Positions 47,690 to 60,294 of a stretch of DNA of 64,000 bases are shown piece after piece. Source of the stretch: Caenorhabditis elegans (taxonomy: Eukaryota; Nematoda; Chromadorea; Rhabditida; Rhabditidae); the NCBI RefSeq assembly GCF_000002985.6, contig NC_003284.9, positions 13,578,001 through 13,642,000 of the forward strand, given 5' to 3'. The position numbers were made by a program, and so were the translations under genes. The notes under the pieces were generated by a model. It was not told where the DNA came from and made no database searches. It worked only from the letters and a program-made list of their open reading frames with translations. Each line of letters opens with the position of its first letter. Position 1 is the first letter of the stretch.

Positions 47690-50600
47690 TTAGACCTGTA
47701 TCTCTTCCAATGTCGGTGCTTGAGCAGCAGTCAAACTGTTACCTCTTGAACATGTCAGTATGAAAAGAACACGCTGCAATCACTTACCGGCTATTTTGAA
47801 GCGCAAGCGCGGCACGTCCGTGACGTGGACACGTTGGTGATATTCCCGCGGGTCGCATCGAAGTTGAGTTCTTGTGCGATGCGGATAGTAAGGGTTCCTA
47901 AAAGCACACAAGTTTTCGACTGATCTCACAATTACAAGAACTGAATGGACAAGGGACGCAACATTTATTTTTTAATGAAAAGGTTATGAATATCAGAAAG
48001 CGCAGGTTGAGGTAGGTCATTCCGTTTAGTTCGAAGTTAGATCAAATGGTAGCAAAACAAGTTTTGTTAGTGAATTGCAAAAATTGAAAGGTGACTGCTA
48101 ACTTGTGCGAAACGGTCAAAATGTCACACTCGTTTAAAACTGGGCAATTATTTGAATATTGAAATATGAACTTTAAAAGAAAGGTATTTAAAAAAAGGAA
48201 AGTGCTTTTAGAATAGATTCGCTTGTTTTGTATTTCAATCGATTATGTTTTCTACTAAATTGAGTCAACTCATTTCGAGAAATTTATTTAAACACTGTAA
48301 AATTTTTCAAATCTTTGATTGGGCCCAATGAATGCTTAAAAATCTAATAAGTTATCAGTTTAAAGTCAGAAAATGCAAAATTACATTTGGCAAGTTATAT
48401 CATAATTAAGTTTAAACTACATTATTTTCTTACTTTTGAGCTGTTAAAATTGCCATATTTCGAAAGTTAATTATTATTAATTCACAATTTTCTAACAAAT
48501 TCGTTCTACGACCATTTGGAAACTTCAACTTCAAAAATTGGAAAAAATCTATACCAAAAAGCGAGAGAAAAATATAACTTGAAAAAAGATTTTCAAACAG
48601 GGTGAGAGGATAATGCATTATACACGTGCCTGTTCCTGAAATGAATGCCTCGGAAGCGTGCCGTGAACCGTGGATCCGTTCCGAAGATGCGGCACCCGAT
48701 GATCGAAAATGTCGTCGTGAACACCATTGAGCGGTGGCGGAGGTGGTGGCATGAGGGATAACTGATAACCAAATTAAGGATTAGGGGGAGTTCTGAGCCA
48801 TGCTCGTGCGTTGGATGAAAGGTTAAGCTAGTTGAATTTCGTTAGTTTTTGGTTCAAATCAATCGAGAAAAAAAACTAGAAACAAATTCACAAAAGAGAA
48901 GCAAATAGTTCATACCGGCGAGTTTAAGCTGTTGTATTGTTCCGCGCCGCCGCCATGGTTGGAGTTATAAGTCTGATACTGCAGTTGAAACTTCTTCTCG
49001 TTCCGCCGCTTCTTTCCCCACTAAATATCGATAATGTGTAACAGGAAAATAACTTAATCAAGTGACAAAAATTCAACTGAATAAGATAGATAGCTACTCC
49101 ATTGTCATGATCACCAGCGTGTACAGTTCAAGACAACAATACTGGAACTACTACTGAAGGGAAGGCAAAGCAGAAAACTTACTTCTCTACGAACAGCAAT
49201 TAATAGGCAAACGTTCATAATGAGGAATCCACAACCGATGAAAATAACGCCACCGAGAGCTTTTCCAGTAAAACTTCCAGCGGCGGCCTTTTCACTTTCA
49301 GTTGTTGTTTGGAGAGTTGTGGGCGCTGAATCATTTCTAATTACAATAATGTTTTCAAACAGCTTAGGTTCTTCTAGTTTCGGATGAGAAAACAACTTAT
49401 CGGGTGGAGTATTAATACCGGTGGAAGCTGGCAGGTTTGAATATGAAATAGTTATTTATTTCAAAAGGGCAAAAATGTTTGAAACTAGAAATATTTTTCA
49501 ACGTGAAACGTTATTTCAAAATATCAACTAGTTTTTTCAAATTCCAGTCAGAGTTAGAAAATATTTGGAAAAAACAAGAAAGCACTGTTAAAAAACTTGT
49601 AGAACAAGCTTTCAATATCCGTCTTAATAAAACTGGGTTCTAGAGGTTTTGTAGTATTTTGTGACTTTTTTTCGACTATCAAAAACGAGTCAAGGCATTT
49701 AATTAAGAATTTTATAGCAGTGTTATTTTTTCTCAAAAATCTCACTTGTCTAAAACTCTAAAACTTGTATTGTTTATACAACTAGATTTGTTTGAACTTA
49801 ACTATCAAAACTTACATTCACTTGGTTTGGGCTTTGTTGTAAGCTCTGGTGGTGGTGATGGGGGCATTGGTGGTGGCGGGAACGGAAGATTCGCATATGA
49901 AGAAAAATGACGGGTTTTTCCAAAGTAAGAGTCTTTTCGGAAATGATCTGACAGCAAATGATGCTCTTCTCCAACAGGCTCTGTTTCCTTTCCATTCTTG
50001 TGCAATTGCGGGATAAAGTTATTCCAAAATCCTACTTGAGCATTCCGATAGTAGTTTTTGACTCGAGGGCGATCAGCTGAAGATTTTGAATGGGTACTAT
50101 TTAGACATGAAAAGTGTTTATAAAAACGATGTAAACTCACTAATTTCCAAATAAGCTTCTCTATTTGGTTGGTCAAATTGTGGCCAGGCTGTTGAATGAA
50201 ACACGTCCCCCATTGGGAAGTTTTTGGACATTGGATTTGGCTTTGATGGATCTCCCGATTTTACAAAGTTTGATACATAATGCATCATAACTTTTGAAAT
50301 GCCTTTATCGTCAGTGTTAAATCCTGAATACAACCTCTCCTCACTATCCCCTTGAGCTAATGGGTATCCGAAAATGTATGGTACAATGTCTCCAGATAGA
50401 GAGCCCCTTATTCCACTGTTTGGTTGCTCTTGGCTCCAAGACCGGGTCTCATGGGCAAATGCAAACCTGAAAGTATTCAAAGAATTGATTTGATAGTTGT
50501 ACAAAGAATAAACTAACATGAACGTATTTGCCTCTTTGCGAACTTCATCAGCGCTGTGACTTCGCAATGTTTCAATGAGAGGTGCGGTGTAAAGTACGTC

Positions 50601-53095
50601 GCTAAGAGCATTCAGAACTCCATTTCGAATTGATTTCGGGTGGTCCTATAATGATGAAATAAATGTTCTACCTTTAATTTTTGAGGCGTTATTTACTTCT
50701 TTTTAAAGTATAACTTGAAATTCTTCATTAATTAGAACTAAAATATGTTTTGAAATATATGTTTCCAGTTAGATATATAATGGAACAAAATTTATTTTTC
50801 TTACTTACCCTGGGATTTTCCCAATCTGTATACTCATTGATGATTGACGCAAGAATTTCTTCCCTGTGGAAATCATACAAATTTCGTACCAACGACCGAA
50901 AGATTCTCATCCGCTTTTCTTTGGAGATGCCTACTTTCAGATCCTCATTGGAAATCATGTGGTGGGATGGATTCGAGCTGATTCCTACTAGCAAATCAAT
51001 TTCTCGGAAGAGTGATCCGTATTGGGTGGAGAATGATACTTGCGGTTTATTTGGTATGAGCTAAAAATGTTAATTTTTAAACAATAGGTAGCTATTTTGC
51101 GGATGATGTAAAAATCAATATCTACGGCAATCAGCAAGTACCGAAATTGTCGGAGTTTCAGAATTGACAAAGTTTTGTTCTTATAGAAGACCAAAATAAA
51201 CATTTTTTTTTCAAATTTTTCCCGAACTCTATGTTCTCTGTCCCTCTAACCTCTCTCTGCGTTTCTGCCTAATTAGAAACAATGTGTCATGTGTGACATG
51301 CAGTTAATTAGCTGATCATTAGTGCGTGCACTTCAACCCACCTGTCCATCAACAATCGGCGCGAATCCCGACAAAAACGTGGGAACATCGATTTTGAGAA
51401 CCGCTTTTGTGATGTTTTCCGATGAGTGTACTTGCATACATCGGACAATGGTGTCCACATTGTCGTTGAAAGATGATGTTCTGTTTTTTGGAGCACACTG
51501 AAACATTTAAGTCCATTTCAGGATTCGCGTTTCTCATAAAATTTTTATGTTTTAGTAATTATATATAGTGAACAAATGCAGCATGGGAAAACATATATAA
51601 TCTCACCGCAAGTTCCTCGGCAAGCTGCATAAAGTACTGTTGAGGATTCTGAGAGATTGCCCAGGGCGATAAAGCGCTTCCGTCCAGAAGAATTGCTCGT
51701 CGGAATAGACGTCTGCCAGGTTGTGTTAATGGGGAAGCCATAAGAAGAGAAACCAGAGAAGCGCCAGAACCCCAACCTAAAAACCAAAGATTTCGAATCT
51801 CAAACTACTGTTTCTGGTTTAAAAAATTATGTTTCAGAAATGGGGTTATTCAAGTAATGTTTCAATATGTATGTAAATACATTTATGACGTCACAACTGT
51901 ATTAAAGTACACGTTTTTATGTGTTTTAATACAGTTATCACGTACTTTTTCTACACTTTTCCATTCACTTACACAATGTTTTCAAACAATTAAAAAATTA
52001 ATTTTAATCTTTATGCAGTAATCCAATTTTTATCACTCCGTTTTCAAAAAAAAAACAGACCAGCAAGAGTGACCGATTTAGAGTCTCCACCAAATGAAGG
52101 CAAAATAACATTGAGCATTGTCAAAGCCGATACCAGATCCGAAATTCCACTATTACCAGAGCAAGACGATGATTCACATCGTCCCAAAAACCCTGCAAAC
52201 AGAACTCAATTATATTGTCAACCAGAGTACCAAAACTCACCGAAAACACCCAGTCTATAGTTCAATGTGACTACAATAATATGACCGTAAGCAGCCAACG
52301 TGGTACCATTAAATGCGTTGCCCGTACCCCATCCATACTCTTCTCCGTGTACAATTACCATTACCGGTAAGTAGTTGTCCCTGGAGATTTCTAATCTCTC
52401 CGGAACGTAGATATTCATGTAGAGACAGTCTTCCGATTGTTTCTTGAGATGCGGAAGCAGTCGATGATTAAAGTCAAAACGCTGTGCAGAAGTATGTTTG
52501 AATGCTCTGAAACGTCTGAAAATGCGAAGAACGCCTATATTAATTCATGTTTCCCCTACTTTGTTTCACTTAATTCCGGCATGTCAGTTTGAATGCAGAC
52601 TGGAGAAACTTTGCGCGCGTCCTTTGGCATATGTGTCCATTTGGCGGCAGATATGGCCATGTTGAAACGATACTAAAAAAAGTGCAACATTTTTTGTGCC
52701 GGCAACATTTAGCACACAACGTCAAAACATCACCAATCATTGGCATTGATCCCACGGGATTTGTTTCAAACATGTGCTTTTTAACATACAGAACACAATA
52801 AAAATACTAAATGACAAACCTGTCCAGTAGGAGCCACGCCATACGGAATGCCTAGATACTGTGCTACTGGCGGTAGATCATCTCCTTCGGGGCTAACCAC
52901 TTCACCTCTCACCATGCCCCAGGATGTGGTGACTGATCGAACATCATAGGATCTGAAATGTGTTGGAATTGAAGAAGAAAGCATTATCGTCTATACTAGA
53001 TGTACATGAAAATTTATTTGCATTAAGATTGACAAATTATTTACTTACCGTATCCTGGGCAGAAAAAGAAGGAGAAGAAGATAAATGCGTTCCAT
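47690..53095 (-). CDS. nlg-1: Neuroligin NLG-1, postsynaptic adhesion protein, with alternative 3' splicing
   Basis: Minus-strand exons: 53095-53049, 52952-52820, 52672-52560, 52515-52241, 52192-52061, 51776-51607, 51497-51342, 51060-50809, 50645-50518, 50466-50141, 50076-49816, 49427-49183 (alternative acceptor at 49325), 49020-48916, 48761-48626, 47897-47791. This path is in frame and gives about 861 residues. A signal peptide leads into a carboxylesterase-like domain (QYLGIPYG, EDCLYMNIYVP, VIVHGEEYG, LNYRLGVFGFLG). The nucleophile elbow reads GWGSG, with Gly where an esterase has Ser, so it is catalytically dead like other neuroligins. A Pro-rich stalk (PPPPMPPSPPPE) and one membrane span (GGVIFIGCGFLIMNVCLLIAV) precede a cytoplasmic tail. 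Skipping exon 48761-48626 changes frame in the last exon and, with a further exon 47744-47690, gives a tail ending EEIQV. Established role: binds neurexin and organises synapses. Confidence 0.93.
47898..48625 (-). other. nlg-1 penultimate intron
   Basis: A 728-bp AT-rich intron between the two last coding exons of the long nlg-1 model. The donor is GTGTAT at 48625-48620 and the acceptor TTTTAG ends at 47898. Nothing else is recognised in it. Confidence 0.6.
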
Positions 53096-54325
53096 GCCTG
53101 TTCACTTCCAAATTCGCATGATTCTCTGCTTTCCGCCAGCTTCGTTGTTTTTCGAATGGAAAGTATCTGAAAACACACATATAATAATTTTGGCAATAAG
53201 TTTAGAAGTAATCGGCATCATTAAAATTGTCATATTTTGAGTTGAGTCATAAATAAATAATATACGACTATAAAATAAAAGCATAAGATAGTTTTGAAGA
53301 AGTCAAAAGGAAAAAAAACATGAAACGAGTAAATTGTTTCGCATGACAAAAATTAGGTTTGTTATCTTGGAAGCAGATGCAACAACCTAGCTGCATGACA
53401 AAAAATGATGATCGTTGTAGAGAAAAATCCCGAAAAAGAAGAAGAAGAAGACAAGAAGGGCGGGTAGAAGGGAGGAAAAGAGGTAATGTCATCATTTGGG
53501 GGGCAACAGGGGGTCCAGCAATAGGAAATTGTTGTCCGGTCAATTGTCTCAATCTGCACAAAACTTGTCGAGTTGCAATGAGATGGACATTTTGAAATGT
53601 GATAGGAAGTAGGAAAATAATATTGAATATAAAAAGGTTTTGTTAAAATGTTAAGCTTTTTTGATTGAAGTTGAATATAAGCATCTTAATTTGAATCTGA
53701 CACGTTCAAATAATTTTTTGCATTCTGAAAGAAAAATTCTGCAAAAAAACATTAATAGATCGTTTTCATTTTCGGTTTTTTTTTAGTTTTATTAAGTTGG
53801 CTTTTGAAATATGTAACAAACATTTGATGTTGACACATATATGTCTACAAAGCTCAAGTGAAAAAAACCAAAACAATTGGAGAAATTGAATTAAAAAATT
53901 ATCAGATTTCTTTCAAGAGAAAAATTAAAACAATTTTCAATTTTCAACTTTCGAGTGTGTTTATCCCAGCTTGGCACAATTGAGAATTAAAATTATGGCA
54001 ATATTTAAACATTTTCTTAACATAATAATCTTAACAAGAGTGTCAAATGAAATAATTTAACTCAAATAGAAAGATTTTTCAAATGCCTCCGGGGTAGATA
54101 AATCACATGGTCATGTGTGACTTATTTCCCGCCAACGTAGAAAATTATTATGCAAATTCCGATGCGTTTGTGGACCTTACCGAGAAGTAGTGCTCTCCTA
54201 AAATCTCAGAGCCCCACGACCATCGCCCCGCCCACATTACGTTTCTTTCGAACCTCTTTTTGGTGGGCAAATCTGGTGGCAAGCACCTAATAAGCTTTTG
54301 TAGGCAATGTGTTTCTACTAATGTA

Positions 54326-54337
54326 CCCCCCCCCCCC
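54326..54337. repeat. C12 homopolymer tract
   Basis: Twelve consecutive C bases (G tract on the minus strand). Long G/C homopolymers are unstable in C. elegans lacking the DOG-1/FANCJ helicase, mainly at somewhat longer tracts. Confidence 0.95.
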
Positions 54338-55113
54338 TCTCGAGTCCCTCCAGACTGAAAGACCTGCCTCTGCTTCAATGTGATTAAGATGGTGACAATT
54401 GTTTCAGAGAAGAACAAGACGGAGGGGGACATGAGAGAAGTGGGAGAAAGAGAAACTTGGAATCACTCTTTTCTCACTTGACAATGCAGTTAGTAGGCGA
54501 TAAAATGTATCCCCACGGGGGATTTCAACGCAGGGGGAAAAAGAAGACGGGCTTCCCGAATTGGCATAAGGGGGGACACATAATGAATGAGCGTCCCTTT
54601 TCCTGTTTGAAGAATTTCTTGGTCCTTTGTTACTAGGGACACCTTCTACGTAAGCGAATCAAATTTCGAGACACGATTTTTTGGTTTTTTGTTTTTGCAG
54701 AAACTATAGATAAACAAAAAAAACACAGTGTTTTAATGAGATTAAAGTATAAAATGAAACATGATAAACTTAATTCAATTTCTCTAAAACGTTTATATGT
54801 AATTTTGAAAAAAACTATTTCATTTACTGTTGGGAAAGTTCCCACTTCAAAAACTAATATCTCAAAAAAAAAATTAATTTATAACTGAAATCAAAGTTGA
54901 AAAAAAGTAAATACCGGCCTAAATTTCAAACGAAAATCTGGAAAAAAAATTGTGGAAGCTTACAAAAATAAAAGAATAAATAGTAAATTTCAAACAATCA
55001 AAAGAGAGTACGAAAAAAGTAAGGTTCACATGGACTTTTGAAAGCCTCCCCAAAAATATGATTATAAAAGTTGGGTTAAATACACTTAAAATAATAAAAC
55101 TGAGTTGCGTGTA

Positions 55114-55382
55114 CACCCAAATGAGCCCTTCCTTTTTATCTGAAAATCACGGCGAGACGGCGAAAATTGTACCCCCAACAAATATGAGGCCGCCGACATT
55201 TTACGAGTTCCGCGCGCAGCTATGTTTAACTAGCGGTGGACGTGGCGAGTTGTCCCGCCCGCTGCTAGGAAAATATAGTGGGGCGCGGAACCCGGTTGAT
55301 GTCGGAGGCCTGTTTTTGGTTGGGATCACGATTTTTGCCTTTTGCCGTGGTTTTCCGATAAAAGACGGGACCTATTTGGGCG
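55114..55382. mobile_element. GC-rich fold-back MITE with TA target duplication
   Basis: The left end CACCCAAATGAGCCC and the reverse complement of the right end CGCCCAAATAGGTCCC are related, each flanked by TA (55112-55113 and 55383-55384). The similarity continues inward (ATTTTACGAGTTCCGCGCGC against ATCAACCGGGTTCCGCGCCC), so the element is an imperfect palindrome. The 127-codon open frame crossing it (55058-55441) is not a gene. The motif GGCGCGGAACCC is shared with the intron MITE at 27942-28216, suggesting relatedness. Confidence 0.75.
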
Positions 55383-56035
55383 TACATACATCGCAGTTTT
55401 ATTATTTTGAGTGTACTATAAGATGTTTGACGAATTCTTAATCTAAAGCGTTACCGCTTTGGAAACATTCGAAAATAATACAAAACAAACCTACCAGAAC
55501 AATCCCGAAACCTTCGTGCAAGCTCTAAAAGCCCGAATCTCATAAACGATAAATGGGGAGCAAAAAAGGGAGCGGAAATTGGGGCTGAGATTTATGGGCT
55601 CGTTGAAATTAAAACCGACTTGGCATCCAATTTTCTTTACCAAATTATTTAATGGGAAAAGAATTGGTTTGAAAGAAAATGGTATAAGTGAGCGAGTTTA
55701 CAAAATTATGCATTTTACAGTGCTACAGTAGGATAATGATATGATCTTAAAATATTTTCAAATAGAGTTAAATTTTATAAAATCTAAATGTAAACCGAAT
55801 TGTTAGAAGTGAAATGTAGAGTTCATATTATAAAAGAACCTTAACAGTTAGAGATGCTCTTTACTAAAATGGACATTACAATCTTCGAGGAATGTAACTA
55901 TGAATCCGATATGAAAGCGTGGGAGAAAATATGAAAATTCAGATTGTAGCTAGAAACTTCTAGCTAAAAAATAAGTATCCCATTTTCTTTTCCCATTCTT
56001 TTATCTCATGATTCAGTACCTTTGTTTCTCACTCT

Positions 56036-56065
<30 letters not shown>
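56036..56065. repeat. (CA)n microsatellite
   Basis: About 15 CA units, uninterrupted. Confidence 0.95.
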
Positions 56066-56066
<1 letters not shown>

Positions 56067-59000
56067 CAGGTGGACTATGACGTCAGTGCTCTTTTTTCCA
56101 TGCCCTCTTCTTTTTATTATTGTCTTGTATTGAAGTTTGAGAGACAAAATATCGAAATGCAAATCAGATCTATCTTTAGAAGAATGGCAACATTTCAGAA
56201 GTTTTCGAAGAAAAAAAGAAAAGTGTGGGAAGGGAGTTAACTCTTCAGCTTCAACTCTCTAGTCTTCGGACGCTTTTTCTACGCGTTTTCAATAGCCATT
56301 GTAATCAAATTTTTGGAAGAGTAAGTGAAGAAGTAGAGAGCGCAGAGGTTAACCTATTCTTTGAGAAGCACTTCGACCTCTTTTTTTTGGAATCTATACT
56401 ACTATGTAGATGCCAGATTACTTCGGCATGTTCAGACGACTTGTTGAAAAAGTTGCCTGTGAACATATTTTAAAACGGAACAATATTCAGGAAGGAAATA
56501 GTTGGGAGAAAAAAACTGAGTGGGAAACAACAAAAACTGAGCAGAACGCCAAGGCCGGCTAATTGTATGAAAATATATGGGTTACGTTTAAAAGCGGTTG
56601 ACTTTTTTTTTCGGCGGTTCAAGTTTCGTTTTTCGCGTTTTCTTTCCAATTTGCTCGTGAAACTCTACACTAGTTTTCTGTGAGATAGGTGTTAGCGTAC
56701 GGGGGCTTACTATTGCTCATTGACCATGGAAAAGAAGTTGCGATAAGGTATGCTAGGAAGTTTGTCACTAGTAGACTTGATATTCTGAAGTTAAAGAAAT
56801 AAAACTTATTGGTTGTGTAGTGTATGCTGTTTAAGAGATGACAATGATTTTTTTTATATTTAGAATTAGGTCAAATTTAAATTGAATGGGTACAAATTTT
56901 TTTTCTTATTAGGAGATGTACTAACAACTTAATTATAAAAACAAATGTGACAACTTTTAAAATATTTATAAAAAACGTTTCCTAAAAAAATGTCGCTAGT
57001 TTTGAAACGGACCCCCGATAGTAGTGTTTGAAAAATAACCTTTTATTTAGTTTGTAAAAATATCAAAGTAATGAGAATTTGAAAACTTGTGAGAATTAAA
57101 AATTGGCTGTCAGGAAAGTGTTTGAATTTAGTAATCCAAATAGTTTCTGCGCCCAATTTTTTTTTGGCCGATTTATTGTGCCCGGCGAAAGGAATACTTA
57201 AAAATATGTGCATTTTTACAACCTGGATGAAACTCTCAAACTGCCATTTTTCCCTTTGTGTATGCTTTAGTTGAATTGGTATATCAAAAATTTGGAAGAG
57301 TTTAATATGTTACTTCGATGTTTTCAGTATCAAAAAATGTTTTGAGATTTCCCATGAAACCCAAGAAAAGGAGCACACCTTCAACTCTTCAAATAAACTT
57401 TTAAACCAAAATGGATTGTCCTTGTTTCCAAGTTGAGCAAATACAAAATGAAAAGAAAATTTGATCAAGCTTTACCTCTGTGTTGAGTTTTTTTTCTCTA
57501 ATTTTTGAGGACATCTCTAAATTTCAATTTACTTTTTTTTGTTTTAAACAAAAGTACATAAATTTTTGAACTTTTTAAATTGCAAATCCAGCATGAAAAA
57601 GTGTCAGAAACAGATGAGAATAAAAGGAAGAAAAGGGAGAAAATGAAAGTATCAAAAAGCTATGAAAGAATTGGTAACATTTTTATCTCTTCATCTATTC
57701 GAAACCACAATCCGAACACTAACAATCCTTGGGGGATACTCGAATTACGAAGTGTTTTTATTTCATTTTTTGAAGTTTAATTCAAATGGTTCGAAAAAAA
57801 TTGATTTCTGAAATTTACAAGTAGTGTGTAGACAAAAAGAACGAGATGAACAAAATGCAAATATTCGTGAGCATGTTAACAAGTAAACTACCAAATGGAA
57901 CATCTAGATCCGGAATTAAAATTGATCCGGAATTGAAATGTATTTATTATTATTCGTTGGCCATTTGTTTACAAATATTTACGGTGGCATCGGTGCGCAA
58001 GAGTTGGAATTCATAAAACATGTACCTAGTTTTTCCAGATAGATATAATGAAAATAAATATTTTTCTTCATAGTTATTGCAATTTTCACAACTTGTGTCT
58101 ATGTAGATTTTTTTAATAAAAAAAACTATCAGCTTCAAAACATAAAAAGTTATTTACGATCCAGCAAAAAAAGCATAGTGATCACTTTTTTGTGATCTCC
58201 AGAAACTGCGGCAAACGACCACCACTTTCTAGCAAAGATCTTTGACAAACGGTAAAGAGCAGACCATGTGTTTTTCTGAGCGCAAATTTATTTTAATTTT
58301 TTGGAGATCAAACCCTTTTCAAACAATTTCCGGCCCATTGTCAAATTGGTGAAAGCAAGGCTCAGAAGCGTGAAAATATTGAAATATGAGTTTGAGTATA
58401 ATATTCAAACAACAAAAGCGCACAAAACATAAGCATGTCTATTCTGGACATGGCATCATAGTGTCTCCAATGCCTTCACGCCGTCACTCCAGAATATGCT
58501 GAATTGAGTGGCTGGTGACAAGTAGACTATTTCGTTTTTGTTTCCGTTTTGTTTCTCTACAAGTTTGCAGGAAAAACGTTCAACAAATATCCAAAAAGAT
58601 AGATAACGTGAAGGAACTTTTTCCAAAAAACCTCGAAGTTAAAGAAACATCTTCTTATGAAAATCTGGCAAAACTGGCAATACTACATAAAGCTGGAAAC
58701 ATAAAAAATACAGAAAAAAAATACCACTACTGAGATGTATGTATTTTGGATGAGAAAAAGCAATGATTCATTTTAGATCTGAAAAAGCAAATCTATGAAT
58801 CTAAAGTAATAAGTGTTCGTATTCTATCAAAAAAAAAAGACCTGAGCAAAGGTAGATGTTGTGGATTATGGCTCAAATATCGGATTCATCTTGACTTCAT
58901 GGTCAATAAAATTTGACGATTCTTCTCCCCCTCCCTTCTTTCATTTTCCATTTCTCGTCTTTTTTATTTTATCTTCTTGCATTAGAAAACGGACCGAGAA

Positions 59001-60294
59001 ATCCAGGTGTTCATGTGAGCACGAAACGTTTTATTGCTTTTTTCTTCTTATGAAAAATGAAATGACTCGAAGAAAATTTAATGGGAGGACCCTCACGCTG
59101 GTCCACCTGAGATGTGCACTTTTGCTTGAATGCACTTTTGAAAAAAGGTAGGAATCGTGAATATTTTCAAATAAAAAATTGTCGGTGTATGTACACCAAC
59201 ATAGAAACTGATAAAACTTTTTGTTCACTTTCCTTTTTTTATATTGTTATTTTCCCATTTTTATATATTCCTAAATTACGCTTAAAAATACGAATAACTT
59301 CACAAATATCCACGGTTGGAAACTGATTGTGAAATCAGTGGCAAAAACTATGTAAGGAGATAACAGAGCAACTATGAAGCGTTAAAAATACAAAAAAAAA
59401 TACAGTTCCAAAATTTTTGTATTGAAATGAAGCAGGACTTCAAAATAAAACTTCACGTTTATCTTGGTCTAGATAAAATAATTCGTAGGAAAACTATAAA
59501 TCTAAATATCAATGTCATGAGTCGAAAAAAGGCATCTCATCCACAAAGATACATACATAAGTGATAACAATCTCTAAAACAAAAAGAGATTTCGTGGACA
59601 AGCAAGAAAGAAAAAGAGAGAAGTATATACATGACAAGCGATAAGAGAGCAGAGAACGAGACGCTGGGAATAAGTCTTCATTTCCACGGGAGCCCGTCGC
59701 CACTTGAGCCTCAATCGACAACTCTCGTTTTCTCTACGTTCCCTCGGTTTTCTCAATATCCTGCAATTGTACTACTGATTGAGAAAGTGGGACATGAGCA
59801 AGAGGAATAATGATGAAAGGGATATGTAATGAGTTTTAATGAAGGTGATAGAGGTGAATAATTTAAATTATATGAGAAATGGGAAAATAGTTCAGCCATT
59901 AACTTTTTTTTCATATGAATAAATGTAACTATGTGTTACTAAAATTGGACTTTTAAAAAACGTTCAAACAGCTTCTCCATTCAAATTTCATTTGAAACGA
60001 ATGTTGCGCAAAAATTTGCAAAGGTATTTCCTGTGATGTTTGACTTTTTCAAGTTTCCTTCAAGTTTTCCTTTGCAGCTTGTTTTTGTACAACATTCAAT
60101 TTTGAATCAACTTTTTTAAAAGAAAAATCTCAAATTAAAAGTATTTGATAAGTATAATATTTTGTATAATAAAAAAGAGTCCGAAAGTAAAAGTTTGTGT
60201 ACAATGTGTTCGCTTGAATAATTTAAAAAAAATCACAATGAGACTATGCGTTTTCTTTACTCCTTTTAACAATTTACTCATGATACCTTATTTA

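Larger units (their letters stand above)
53096..60294. other. 7.2-kb intergenic region, nlg-1 5' flank
   Basis: No supported gene. It holds the presumed nlg-1 promoter, G-rich tracts near 53460-53520, a C12 run (54326-54337), a GC-rich fold-back MITE (55114-55382) and a CA microsatellite (56036-56065). A Lys-rich open frame at 58560-58733 after a TTTGCAG has weak coding character and was not called. Confidence 0.55.

Noticed and set aside
55058-55441. 127-codon open frame
   Set aside because: It spans a GC-rich fold-back MITE and has no splice signals or protein-like features.
58515-58733. Lys-rich open frame after a TTTGCAG
   Set aside because: Composition follows the A-rich background; no ATG exon or downstream structure.
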